A model generated the notes under the pieces. That model was not told the origin of the DNA. It worked only from the letters and a program-made list of their open reading frames with translations, and did not search any database. A stretch of DNA of 64,000 nt, taken from contig NZ_QJJU01000011.1 in NCBI RefSeq assembly GCF_003201655.1, positions 124,001 through 188,000 of the forward strand, given 5' to 3'. Below are positions 8,019 to 16,198 of the stretch, piece after piece. The DNA comes from Mycolicibacterium moriokaense. GTDB taxonomy: Bacteria > Actinomycetota > Actinomycetes > Mycobacteriales > Mycobacteriaceae. Position numbers and translations under genes: made by a program. How positions within the stretch are numbered: the first letter of the stretch is position 1; each line of letters starts with the position of its first letter.

Positions 8019-8603
8019 ATGGCTAGTCAATCGCTCCGACCGAGCGAAACGCCGCGCGAAAGGCGGCAGCGCGGCGGCTCGCACGGGGTCGCGCCCAACC
8101 TCTTTCCGTATCAGCTGAATGTCATCGCTGCCAGCGTCGCGGATGTCGTTGAGTCGGCCGGGGGATGGTTGTTCGACCGTCGCATGGCGGGCTGGGACGT
8201 CAATGTCCTGTTGTCCGATTGCGATGACGTGCGGGCGCTACGCATCCTGGGGGTCACGACGGTCGACCTTCGCAGCGGGCTTGCGTCGTTTCTGCGGGGG
8301 CCGGAGCGTGCCGCGGCACTTGCGGTCGCCGCGGATCTGCTCGCGATCGACCCAAGCATCGAAGAGGAAGTGCTCGAAGCGGTGCGATCCGGTCTCACCG
8401 AAGTTGCACTCTGGGGTGACAGCAGGCCGACGAACGTCGGTGGACAGGTCGATTCCACGGAGTACCGGCTGACCGCCGCCGCGCGAATGTTCAAGGGCCA
8501 TGCGTTGGCCGCAGCGGGGCTCGATCTCGAGGTCGGACACACCGAACGCCTGTATCGCAGCGGGTACCAACCGCTGGATTCCGACCTGACTCAGGTCGGC
8601 TGA
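8019..8603 (+). CDS. Protein of unknown function next to lux-like genes
   Basis: A 194-residue protein I do not recognise. No signal peptide or membrane segment is evident. The first 25 residues are Arg/Gly-rich and probably disordered; then comes a mixed alpha/beta region with VVESAGGWLFDRRMAGWDVNV, LSDCDDVRALRILGV and an Ala/Leu-rich helix. It starts at an ATG 8 bases after GAGGG and has its own promoter region with operator-like palindromes. It sits between the luxC-like gene and the TetR gene, and probably belongs to the same regulated unit. The real protein status is supported by codon bias typical of its neighbours. Confidence 0.65.
   Translation: MASQSLRPSETPRERRQRGGSHGVAPNLFPYQLNVIAASVADVVESAGGWLFDRRMAGWDVNVLLSDCDDVRALRILGVTTVDLRSGLASFLRGPERAAALAVAADLLAIDPSIEEEVLEAVRSGLTEVALWGDSRPTNVGGQVDSTEYRLTAAARMFKGHALAAAGLDLEVGHTERLYRSGYQPLDSDLTQVG
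8581..8599. promoter_or_regulatory. Perfect 19-base palindrome upstream of TetR gene
   Basis: CCGACCTGA-C-TCAGGTCGG is a perfect 9-1-9 inverted repeat spanning the last codons of the unknown gene, 47 bases before the TetR start. The one-base spacer makes an RNA hairpin terminator poor, since at least three loop bases are needed; a protein-binding site is the better reading. Confidence 0.4.
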
Positions 8604-8638
8604 TGACCTGGGAAGCCCTGCATCGGTCTCGATTACGC

Positions 8639-8652
8639 TAGACAGATGTCCA
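8639..8652. promoter_or_regulatory. Operator-like TAGACA-N2-TGTCCA at TetR start codon
   Basis: TAGACAGATGTCCA overlaps the ATG of the TetR gene (8646). It shares TAGACA-N2-TGTC with the sites at 7808 and 7952, which suggests autoregulation of this TetR protein. Confidence 0.5.
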
Positions 8653-9284
8653 CTCGCCAAGCGACGCTCGCAGAGTTGGACAACGGTAGAAAGCCGCGCC
8701 AAGAGGGCACCTATCATCGGGTGCTCAATGCTGCTGTCGCGCTGCTGCGTGAAACCAAATACTCCGAACTGACGGTGCGGGCGATCGCCGCTCGCGCCGA
8801 AGTGTCGCCTGCGACCGCCTACAACTACTTCAAATCCAAGAACGGTCTGATCGCCGAGGTGTATCTAAGGCTCGTCCGTACCGTGCCGCTCTTTGTCGAC
8901 GTGAACCAGACCACGCACGAACGGGTGACCCAGGAGATTCACGCACTGGCGATGCTGGGCGCCGAGGAGCCCGAAATCGCGGCAGCGACCACCACAGCGC
9001 TGATGGGTGACGAGGAGGAGCTGAAACCAGTGCGGGAACAGATCGGCATAGAGGTTCGCCGTCGGCTTACCGCCGCGCTGGGCCCGGGCGTGCCGACCAA
9101 CGTGCTTTCCGCGGTGGAATACGTGTTCTACGGCGCCATGGTGCGAGCCGGGACGGGGTTCCTGACCTACGACACCGTGGGTAGTCACCTCGACGGCGTG
9201 ATCGTGCTGATTTTGCAAGGCCACGAAGAGCTCCCGAAGCAGGCCCGCCCGACGCGTCGCCGTAAGGAACCGGTCCGCCGATAG
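8646..9284 (+). CDS. TetR-family regulator of the lux-like region
   Basis: A 212-residue TetR/AcrR repressor. The N-terminal helix-turn-helix reads LTVRAIAARAEVSPATAYNYFKSK (about residues 38-61), with an all-helical C-terminal ligand domain and a short basic tail (RPTRRRKEPVRR). TAGACA-N2-TGTC palindromes at its own start and at two sites upstream of the preceding gene make it the likely local repressor. The ligand is unknown; an aldehyde, acid or acyl-CoA from the lux-like pathway is a reasonable guess. Confidence 0.85.
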   Translation: MSTRQATLAELDNGRKPRQEGTYHRVLNAAVALLRETKYSELTVRAIAARAEVSPATAYNYFKSKNGLIAEVYLRLVRTVPLFVDVNQTTHERVTQEIHALAMLGAEEPEIAAATTTALMGDEEELKPVREQIGIEVRRRLTAALGPGVPTNVLSAVEYVFYGAMVRAGTGFLTYDTVGSHLDGVIVLILQGHEELPKQARPTRRRKEPVRR

Positions 9285-9408
9285 GTGTCAAGAGGCGACA
9301 CACCGGCCACATCCGTCACAACCGCCGCTTTGTCGGTCAAGATCATGATCGAGCAAAGCCACGTGATTGTGACCCCCGCTTCGCGCGGACCGACCTTGAG
9401 GGTGGACC

Positions 9409-10722
9409 GTGGGCCAGAGCAGGCGTCGGAGGCATCGCCGAGCGCCACTGACCATCGTGATCGCAGTGATCGTCGGCTTGGTGTGCGCGACGACGATCAG
9501 CAAGGACCTCGTACACGAACCTCGCCCGCGGGAAGTCTTCGCCGCTGCCCCCGCGACGATCAACCCGGCGCCGACGACCACCGGCATCGCCGACTCCGAC
9601 GTGTGGGGAATGACCCAGGCAGATGTCGACAAGACGATGGACGCGATCAAGGCAACCAACATCAACGCGGTGCGCCTGTTGATCCCGTGGGCGGGAGTCG
9701 AAGCTATTCAAGGCAACCTGGACTGGAGCAGCATCGACAAGACGGTGAACTCGGCCGCCGCCCGTAATATCGCAGTCGTCGGCATGGTCAACTCGACGCC
9801 GCCCTGGGCGGTGGCGAGCGGTGGGCAATACCTCAGCGGACATCCCGCGTCGCCGGCGGTCTATGCCGATTTCGTGGCGAAGTTCGTGCAGCGGTACATG
9901 GGCAAGATCGCCGCCGTTGAGATCTGGAACGAACCCAACTCGGTGACCGACTACACGCCGGCACCCGACCCCGCCGGCTACGTCGGCCTGCTCAAGGCGG
10001 CCTACCTCAAGATCAAGGCAATCGATCCGTCGATCGTCGTGCTGAGCGCTGGCCTCGGAGCGATTCAAAGATTCGGGTCACTCACCATCAACCCGGTTGC
10101 GTACCTGACCCAGATGTATGCCGCAGGCGCCAAGCCCTACTTCGACGCGGTGAATTTCCACCCATACATGGACACGCTCAAGTTCTCCGACGGCGTGGGC
10201 AAGGCGAACTCGCCCGTTATGCAGCTGATGCAGATGAGGCAGGTCATGATCGCAAACGGTGACGACGGCAAGAAGATCTGGTCGACGGAGTACGGCCAGC
10301 CCGCCTCGAGTGGCGGCGAGGCCAAAGAGAACGAGTTCATTGCGGACATCCTGTTGAAGTGGCAGGAGCTGCCCTACACAGGTCCAATTTTCATCAACAC
10401 CACCCGAGACCGCAACACTGGCAGCACCAGCGCGCAGTCCACTCTCGGCATTTACCAAACCAACTGGACGCCGAAGACCGCTCAACAGACAGTGCAAGCC
10501 GGTGCGTCGCGTACCATCCCGAAATCCGCTGAATACCAGCGGTTCGCCTCCGTCGCCGACTCCGCACTCGGCACACCGCTCTCGCCCGTCTACAAGACCG
10601 CCGACGGCAACTGGGCGCAGGTGCGGACGATGAGCACCGTATACGAGACCACGGGCGGGTTCATCACCTCGCCCAATCCCGTTGCCTTGCTCAGCGCGAC
10701 CGGCCTACACGGTCGTTCGTGA
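9409..10722 (+). CDS. Secreted clan-A glycoside hydrolase (GH5/GH39-like)
   Basis: A 437-residue protein with an arginine-rich N-terminus followed by one hydrophobic segment (residues 13-30), acting as signal peptide or anchor. The mature part is a TIM barrel: E175 in EIWNEPN is the expected acid/base and E294 in STEYGQP the expected nucleophile, as in GH-A families such as GH5 and GH39. Start is GTG at 9409 with GAGGG 6 bases before. A cell-envelope or exopolysaccharide target is plausible but not shown. Its 3' end overlaps the converging TetR gene by 32 bases. Confidence 0.8.
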   Translation: MGQSRRRRHRRAPLTIVIAVIVGLVCATTISKDLVHEPRPREVFAAAPATINPAPTTTGIADSDVWGMTQADVDKTMDAIKATNINAVRLLIPWAGVEAIQGNLDWSSIDKTVNSAAARNIAVVGMVNSTPPWAVASGGQYLSGHPASPAVYADFVAKFVQRYMGKIAAVEIWNEPNSVTDYTPAPDPAGYVGLLKAAYLKIKAIDPSIVVLSAGLGAIQRFGSLTINPVAYLTQMYAAGAKPYFDAVNFHPYMDTLKFSDGVGKANSPVMQLMQMRQVMIANGDDGKKIWSTEYGQPASSGGEAKENEFIADILLKWQELPYTGPIFINTTRDRNTGSTSAQSTLGIYQTNWTPKTAQQTVQAGASRTIPKSAEYQRFASVADSALGTPLSPVYKTADGNWAQVRTMSTVYETTGGFITSPNPVALLSATGLHGRS

Positions 10723-11293
10723 ATCCGCGAACCACATGCGATCGCACGAAGTCGGCGATGATCTCGTCGTCGTCCATGTCCAACGTTGACGACGGTGTGC
10801 TGAACAGCGAGAAGAGCATTCGCGCGAACCACTCGCCTGCCGCAACAACGTCGAGGCCCTTGCGCACTTCGCCTGTGAGCTTCGCGGCCGCGAGATACGG
10901 TGCGAGAAACTCGGTGCACTCGCGCAGCAGCACCGCGGCGTTCTTGGTGAGCAGCAGACCCACTTCGTCTGCGTCGAAGTATGTTTCGGGCTCGATGAAC
11001 CGCCGGGCCCTCGTCACGAACACCGCCGCGTGCGTCAGCTTGTCCTCTAGTGAGTCGCCCTTACCCATCGCCTTGGCCATCTCGCGGTAGAACTTCTGCG
11101 AAGAGTGTTCTGCGCAGGCTTCGACGATATCGGCCTTGTCGCGGAAGTACTCGTACACCGTGCTCCGCGAGACGTCGGCCGCCCGCGCGATGTCGACGAC
11201 GGTCGTCTTGTCCAAACCATGCTTGCCGAAGCACGCCATGGCGGACTCGATGATCACCTCACGGGTGTCGGTCGCGGTCGTCGGCGAAGTCAT
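10691..11293 (-). CDS. TetR-family regulator at end of igr-like operon
   Basis: A 200-residue TetR protein; the helix-turn-helix is TVVDIARAADVSRSTVYEYFRDK (about residues 31-53). It starts 10 bases downstream of the Ltp-like stop and so is probably the last gene of the P450-to-Ltp operon, giving feedback control by a pathway CoA ester or sterol-like ligand. The last 32 bases are shared, antisense, with the end of the glycoside hydrolase gene. Confidence 0.85.
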   Translation of the reverse strand: MTSPTTATDTREVIIESAMACFGKHGLDKTTVVDIARAADVSRSTVYEYFRDKADIVEACAEHSSQKFYREMAKAMGKGDSLEDKLTHAAVFVTRARRFIEPETYFDADEVGLLLTKNAAVLLRECTEFLAPYLAAAKLTGEVRKGLDVVAAGEWFARMLFSLFSTPSSTLDMDDDEIIADFVRSHVVRGFTNDRVGRSR

Positions 11294-11303
11294 GGCCGTC
11301 CTG

Positions 11304-12470
11304 TCAGCCCGCCGGCGCGAGAATCAGTGCGCTCGTGGGTACTCCGGTACCCGAGGTCACCAGCACATGTTCAACATTGTCGACCTGGTTATACGACGTT
11401 CCACGCACCTGGCGGACGCCTTCGGTGATGCCGTTCATGCCGTGGATGTATGCCTCGCCGAGCAGGCCGCCGTTCGTGTTGATCGGCAGCGCTCCGCCGA
11501 GTGAAAGCCTCTCGACGGTCGCGAAGTCCTTTGCCTCCCCGCGACCGCAGAAGCCGAGCTCCTCGAGCTGCGCGAAGACGAACGGTGTGAAGTGGTCGTA
11601 GAGGAACGCGGTCTGGATGTCGGATGGTTTGAGTCCGGAGTCCCGCCAGAGCTTTTCGGCGACCACGCCCATCTCGGGTAGGCCGGTGATGTCGTCGCGG
11701 TAGTAGCTGGTCATCATCTCGCCGTCGGCGGCCGCACCCTGCACCGCGGCAGTGATCAGTGCGGGGGGCCGGGGGAGGTCTCTCGCGCGCTCGACGCTGG
11801 TGATGACCAGCGCAACGCCGCCGTCACTTTCCTGGCAGCAATCGAGAAGCCGCAGCACGGGTTCGATGACCCACCTCGAATTCTGATGGTCCTCGAGCGT
11901 GATTGGCCGCTCGTAGAACCATGCGTCTGGGTTGCGCGCCGCGTGGGCGCGGTCGACTACGGAGATGCGGCCGAAATCTTCGTTGGTGACTCCGTAGGTC
12001 GACATGTACCGCTGGGCGTGCAGCGCCACCCACGCCGCGGGCGTCAACAACCCGAACGGCGCGTAATTCGCCATGAACATAGGTGTTTCGGCTGTCGGCC
12101 GCGCCGTCGATCCCCCGAACCGAAACCCTGACCGCTCGTTGAACGCGCGGTAGCACACCACGGCGTTGGCTGTGCCTGTCGCGACGGCCATCGCGGCCTG
12201 CACCACTGTGCCCGCTGCCGCGCCGCCTCCGTGGTGCACGCGGCTGAAGAACGTCAGGTCGCCGATGCCGACGTTCCGCGCGATGTCGATCTCGTCGCTC
12301 GAGTCCATCGTGAAGGTGACCATGCCGTCGATGTCGCCGGCTTGCAGTTCGGCGTCATCGATCGCGGCTTTGACCGCCTCGCAGGCGAGTTGGAGTTCGC
12401 TGCGTCCGGACTCCTTGGAGAATTCGGTCTGGCCGATGCCAGCGATGGCCGCCTTGCCGCCCAGGCTCAT
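11304..12470 (-). CDS. Ltp2-like thiolase-fold lipid-transfer protein (probable aldolase)
   Basis: A 388-residue thiolase-fold protein of the SCP-x/Ltp group. Where thiolases carry the nucleophilic Cys this protein has VHHGGGAAAGTVVQAA, with no Cys, as in the Ltp2 branch. In the cholesterol igr operon, Ltp2 works with the DUF35 domain of ChsH2 as a retro-aldolase that releases propionyl-CoA. A stand-alone DUF35 gene lies upstream in this operon, so the same partnership is likely. It overlaps the MaoC gene by 4 bases. The steroid side-chain substrate is inferred from operon resemblance only. Confidence 0.75.
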   Translation of the reverse strand: MSLGGKAAIAGIGQTEFSKESGRSELQLACEAVKAAIDDAELQAGDIDGMVTFTMDSSDEIDIARNVGIGDLTFFSRVHHGGGAAAGTVVQAAMAVATGTANAVVCYRAFNERSGFRFGGSTARPTAETPMFMANYAPFGLLTPAAWVALHAQRYMSTYGVTNEDFGRISVVDRAHAARNPDAWFYERPITLEDHQNSRWVIEPVLRLLDCCQESDGGVALVITSVERARDLPRPPALITAAVQGAAADGEMMTSYYRDDITGLPEMGVVAEKLWRDSGLKPSDIQTAFLYDHFTPFVFAQLEELGFCGRGEAKDFATVERLSLGGALPINTNGGLLGEAYIHGMNGITEGVRQVRGTSYNQVDNVEHVLVTSGTGVPTSALILAPAG

Positions 12471-12913
12471 TTGTTCTCCAGCAGGCTGATGGTCGCCGTT
12501 CCCGACACGTGATCCCCGAGACTGTTGCTGCCCTTGAAACTGACCTCGACGAACCCCTCTCCGTCGACGCCCTCGGATTTACCCGTGACACTGCCGGTGA
12601 ACCGCAGCGGATCGTTCGGAAAAGATGGCACGCCCAACCGGATCGCCAGCTTGGTCACCATCGCCTCGGGTCCCGCCCAGTCGGTGAGAAACCGCACGCA
12701 CAGCCCGTTGGTGGTGAGGATGTTCATGAACATGTTGGGCGATCCCTGCTTTTTCGCGAACTCGGGATCGTGATGCACCGGCATGAAGTCCCGCGACGCG
12801 ATCGCGCCAGCGACGATCACCGTTGCGGTGACCGGGATCTCGAGGGGAGTGACCTCGTCGCCGACGTTGATGTCACGCCAGGCCAGTGTCGTGGTGCGAG
12901 TTGTGTTGGTCAT
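12467..12913 (-). CDS. MaoC-type enoyl-CoA hydratase (ChsH1-like)
   Basis: A 148-residue hotdog protein starting at the ATG at 12913; the frame continues upstream but without MaoC similarity. SRDFMPVHHDPEFAK (residues 40-54) carries the Asp and His of the hydratase-2 motif. It corresponds by position and size to ChsH1 (Rv3541c type), which pairs with the MaoC half of ChsH2 to hydrate an enoyl-CoA. It overlaps the acyl-CoA dehydrogenase before it and the Ltp-like gene after it by 4 bases each, so the set is translationally coupled. Confidence 0.8.
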   Translation of the reverse strand: MTNTTRTTTLAWRDINVGDEVTPLEIPVTATVIVAGAIASRDFMPVHHDPEFAKKQGSPNMFMNILTTNGLCVRFLTDWAGPEAMVTKLAIRLGVPSFPNDPLRFTGSVTGKSEGVDGEGFVEVSFKGSNSLGDHVSGTATISLLENK

Positions 12914-14028
12914 CTGTCTCCTTCTGCGTACACGACGCCGAGCCGCGCTAGCTGCGCCGACGCCGAACCGAGGGTCAGTTCGTTGTGCTTGGCCCACAGG
13001 AAGTAGCGGAACAGCGGGTAGGTGGTATCGATGCCGATTCCCCCGTGCACCTGCTGAGCGGTTGCCGCGACTCGAGCGCCTGCTTCTGCAGCCCAGAACT
13101 TCGCGATGCCGGCCTCCCGGCCCGGGGGCCGACCCTGACCGAGAAGCCAGGCGGCCTGCCACATGGTCCACCGGATCGCCTCGACGTCGATGAACGCATC
13201 GGCCATCCGCTGCTGCACGGCCTGGAAGCTGCCGATCGGCCTGCCGAACTGCTCCCGTTCGGTCGTGTATGAAGCGGCGATGCGCAGCGCGCGTTCGGTC
13301 ACACCGAGTTGGATCGCGCACAGCCCGACGAGCGAGCGGGCGTACAGCGACTCGACCATCTCCTTGCCGTTGCCGGGTAGCCGGTCCTCTCCGGAAACGA
13401 CTGCGCCGTCGAGGGATACGTCAGCATGCGGCTCGCCGTTCGTTGTCGCCGCAGGCCGAATATCGACACCGTCGGCGTTCGCATCAAGCACGAAGAGACC
13501 GACGTCACCGTCGTCGAGCGTGGCGGTGATGACCATCGTGTCGGCGACCTGGGCTGCCGGAACCAGCTCCTTGGCTCCGTCGAGTCGCCAGCCGCCGCCA
13601 TCGCGTTGCGCAGTTGTAGCGGGGTCGGTCGGATCGGAGCGCCCGGGTTCGGTCAGGCCCGCGGTGAGTAGGCGGGAGCCGTTGACGACATCGGGGAGGT
13701 AGCGCTGCTGTTGGCCGTCGTCGCCGTACCGGGCGATCGTGTCGGCGCCCAGAAGAAGGGTGGCGAATACCGGCACTGGCGCGACGCTCCAGCCCACCTC
13801 CGCGAGAAGCAATGCCAACTCGACGAAGCCGTGGCCGCTGCCACCGAGCTTCTCGGGCAACGCAATTCCGAGCAGGTCGGCGGACGCGAGTTCGCGCCAG
13901 AGCGCGGCGTCGTACCGCGCGTCGCCAGCTTCGAGCTGGGTCAGATGCTCAGGCGTGACGCGGTGCTCGAATAGCTGACGCGCGACCTTGGCGATCGTCT
14001 CTTGTTCTTCGGTGAACGTGAAGTCCAT
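12910..14028 (-). CDS. Acyl-CoA dehydrogenase (FadE28-like subunit)
   Basis: A 372-residue acyl-CoA dehydrogenase: MDFTFTEEQETIAKVARQLF at the N-terminus, GLTEPGRSDPTDP for the middle domain, YTTEREQFGRPIGSFQAVQQRMADAF in the C-terminal domain and QQVHGGIGIDTTYPLFRYF near the end. In the igr operon two different FadE proteins form an alpha2beta2 dehydrogenase that shares its active sites. Here the second FadE gene lies two genes upstream, which suggests the same heteromer. It follows the DUF35 gene by 15 bases. Confidence 0.85.
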   Translation of the reverse strand: MDFTFTEEQETIAKVARQLFEHRVTPEHLTQLEAGDARYDAALWRELASADLLGIALPEKLGGSGHGFVELALLLAEVGWSVAPVPVFATLLLGADTIARYGDDGQQQRYLPDVVNGSRLLTAGLTEPGRSDPTDPATTAQRDGGGWRLDGAKELVPAAQVADTMVITATLDDGDVGLFVLDANADGVDIRPAATTNGEPHADVSLDGAVVSGEDRLPGNGKEMVESLYARSLVGLCAIQLGVTERALRIAASYTTEREQFGRPIGSFQAVQQRMADAFIDVEAIRWTMWQAAWLLGQGRPPGREAGIAKFWAAEAGARVAATAQQVHGGIGIDTTYPLFRYFLWAKHNELTLGSASAQLARLGVVYAEGDR

Positions 14029-14043
14029 GCTTTTGCGCTTCGT

Positions 14044-14454
14044 CTACCGGGCCGGCCGGAACTGGTGCAGGACGAGGTCCTTGCCATCAACGGTGTCGAA
14101 TGTCTGGTAAAAAACCCCGACAGGCATGCCGACTTTGACGTCGTCGGGTGCGATCTCGCACAAGTTCGACACCAGCCGCACACCCTCTTCGAGTTCGACC
14201 AGCGCGACGATGTATGGGTACTCCATCAGCGGCATCGGTGGATGCTGCGGCATCACGTAGCTGTACACCGTGCCGCGACCGGAGGACTCGACACTGTCCC
14301 AGTCGAGCGAGTTGCACGTCGGGCACATCGGGCGCGCCGGTTGCCGAAGCGCCTGACATCCCTTGCAACGCTGGATCAGCAGCTTGTGGTCGCGCAGCCC
14401 GTTCCAGAAGAACTCGGTGTCCGGGCTGACCGCCGGCGCCAGTCTGGTGGCCAT
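14044..14454 (-). CDS. DUF35 OB-fold/zinc-ribbon protein (ChsH2 C-terminal half)
   Basis: A 136-residue protein with a rubredoxin-like zinc ribbon (C30, C33, C44, C47) followed by an OB fold (GRGTVYSYVMPQHPP, EGVRLVSNL). In ChsH2 of the cholesterol igr operon this domain is fused behind a MaoC domain and activates Ltp2. Here it is a separate gene whose ATG shares one base with the stop of the MaoC-like gene, so the ChsH2 fusion is split exactly at the domain boundary. Confidence 0.8.
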   Translation of the reverse strand: MATRLAPAVSPDTEFFWNGLRDHKLLIQRCKGCQALRQPARPMCPTCNSLDWDSVESSGRGTVYSYVMPQHPPMPLMEYPYIVALVELEEGVRLVSNLCEIAPDDVKVGMPVGVFYQTFDTVDGKDLVLHQFRPAR

Positions 14455-14999
14455 CAGCGATTGGCCTTGAATCGGAATACCCTAAACCTTTGGCGGCCAA
14501 GCACTTCACCGTTCTGGTCGGTATAGGTCGACAGCCAGGTCACGAAATGGCCGGTGCCAAGCGAGGTCTTCTTCTCATCCGAGACGTCCTCGAATACCTG
14601 CGTCACCGAGATGACGTCCCCGAGGCGCGGATAGCGTTCGATCTCGAACTCCGAGTTTGTGGCCACGATGCTGGTGAACCCAGCGTCTTCGATGAACGAT
14701 GCCGGATTGCGGCCCATCTCCATTGGCACGCCGCCGCGTTCGGCAATCCCCTCGATCTTGGGGGAGGGCATGATCCACGTCTGCAGCATCACCGGCGGAG
14801 ACACGATGCCGCCGAACCTCGACTTGTCGGCGAACTCGGCGTCGAGATAGACCGGGTTCATGTCGTCGAGTGCATGGCACCAGTGCCGGATCATCGGCTG
14901 GTTCACAGGGTCCGGCGCAATGGTGGGCTTGCCCGATCCGCCGGTCGGCTTGCCGATGAGCGCGTCGAGCTTCTCGCGAAATTCGGTCTTATCCGTCAT
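14454..14999 (-). CDS. MaoC-like dehydratase (ChsH2 N-terminal half)
   Basis: A 181-residue FAS1-like/MaoC hotdog protein (RHWCHALDDMNPVYLD, SPPVMLQTW, RLGDVISVTQVFEDV). Size and content match the N-terminal domain of ChsH2-type hydratases. It probably pairs with the ChsH1-like protein at 12467-12913 as a heteromeric enoyl-CoA hydratase. The start overlaps the FadE29-like stop by 4 bases and the end abuts the DUF35 gene. Confidence 0.8.
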   Translation of the reverse strand: MTDKTEFREKLDALIGKPTGGSGKPTIAPDPVNQPMIRHWCHALDDMNPVYLDAEFADKSRFGGIVSPPVMLQTWIMPSPKIEGIAERGGVPMEMGRNPASFIEDAGFTSIVATNSEFEIERYPRLGDVISVTQVFEDVSDEKKTSLGTGHFVTWLSTYTDQNGEVLGRQRFRVFRFKANR

Positions 15000-16195
15000 T
15001 TGGCATCCCCATTCTGGTTGGCCCGGAGGTCACGTGGTGCACGTGGCATGAAAAGCCCTGCCATCGCAATGATGTCGCGCTGGAGTTCGTTTGCGCCACC
15101 GCCGAAAGTGTTGATCACCGCGATCCGGTAAGCCGACTCGAGCGCGCCGCGCAACGGTGCATCCTCGCCCTTACGGGTTCCGTTTCGATCCAATATCTCG
15201 AGGAGCTCGCGTGCCACCTGTTGCGTCAGCTCCGTGCCGAAGACCTTCACCGCCGATGCTTCGCCCATCCCGAGCGCGCCTTTGGTCATCGCGGCGTTTA
15301 CCCGCAGGTTCATGATCTTGTACGCCGCGACCTGTGCCTCGACCCGCGCCAGCGCCAGCTTCACCCACTGCTGGTCGATGACTCGGCCACCGTCGAGTTC
15401 AGTCGTCTGCGCCCACTGCAGTGTCTTGTCGAACAACGGCCCGAGTGCACCCATGTTTCCCAGCGCCGCGCGCTCGAAGTTCAGTTGTGTGGTGATCAGC
15501 CGCCAGCCCTCGTTCTCGCCGGCCACGAGAGCCCTGGCAGGCACGCGCACGTCGTCGTAGAACGTGTAGAAGGTGGATATTCCCGGCATGGTGTGCAACG
15601 GCTTCCACGAGAATCCGGGCGAGGACGTCGGCACGATGAAGATCGAGATGCCTTTGTGCTTCTTGACGGCGGGATCAGTGCGCGTCGCCAACCAGACGTA
15701 ATCGGCGTACGCCGCGCCGCTGGTGAACATCTTGGCGCCGTTGATGATGTAGTCGTCGCCGTCGCGCACGGCAGCCGTCCGCAGCGATGCCAGATCGCTG
15801 CCCGCTCCCGGTTCCGAATAGCCGATCGCGAACTCGACGGTGCCGTCCAGGATCGCCGGCAGGAACTGCTTCTTCTGTTCATCGGTCCCGTACACCATGA
15901 GCGTGGGTCCGACGGTGTTGAGCGTGACCAGCGGGATGGGTGCGTTGACCCGCTGCGCCTCTTCGAAGAAGATGAACTGCTCGAGCGCGGTAAAACCGCG
16001 CCCCCCATATTCTTTCGGCCAGCCGACGCCGAGCAGTCCGGCGGCGCCCAGTGCCTGCACGCATTCCTTGACGGCGTCGCCGCCCTCCATGCGGCCCGCT
16101 ACCGCGGCGATGCGCTCGGGTGTCATCACGGCCTCGAGCGAGGCGCTGATTTCGGCGCGCAACTCTTTCTGTTCGGGCGTGAAATCCAAATACAT
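14996..16195 (-). CDS. Acyl-CoA dehydrogenase (FadE29-like subunit)
   Basis: A 399-residue acyl-CoA dehydrogenase of the FadE29 type: LGVGWPKEYGGRGFTALEQ, FAIGYSEPGAGSDLASLRT (FAD/substrate loop), DDYIINGAKMFTSGAAYADY and a C-terminal NTFGGGANELQRDIIA. This wording closely follows FadE29 of the cholesterol igr operon as I remember it. It is the first enzyme after the P450 (gap 3 bases) and the likely partner of the 372-residue dehydrogenase downstream. Confidence 0.85.
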   Translation of the reverse strand: MYLDFTPEQKELRAEISASLEAVMTPERIAAVAGRMEGGDAVKECVQALGAAGLLGVGWPKEYGGRGFTALEQFIFFEEAQRVNAPIPLVTLNTVGPTLMVYGTDEQKKQFLPAILDGTVEFAIGYSEPGAGSDLASLRTAAVRDGDDYIINGAKMFTSGAAYADYVWLATRTDPAVKKHKGISIFIVPTSSPGFSWKPLHTMPGISTFYTFYDDVRVPARALVAGENEGWRLITTQLNFERAALGNMGALGPLFDKTLQWAQTTELDGGRVIDQQWVKLALARVEAQVAAYKIMNLRVNAAMTKGALGMGEASAVKVFGTELTQQVARELLEILDRNGTRKGEDAPLRGALESAYRIAVINTFGGGANELQRDIIAMAGLFMPRAPRDLRANQNGDAK

Positions 16196-16198
16196 CGA

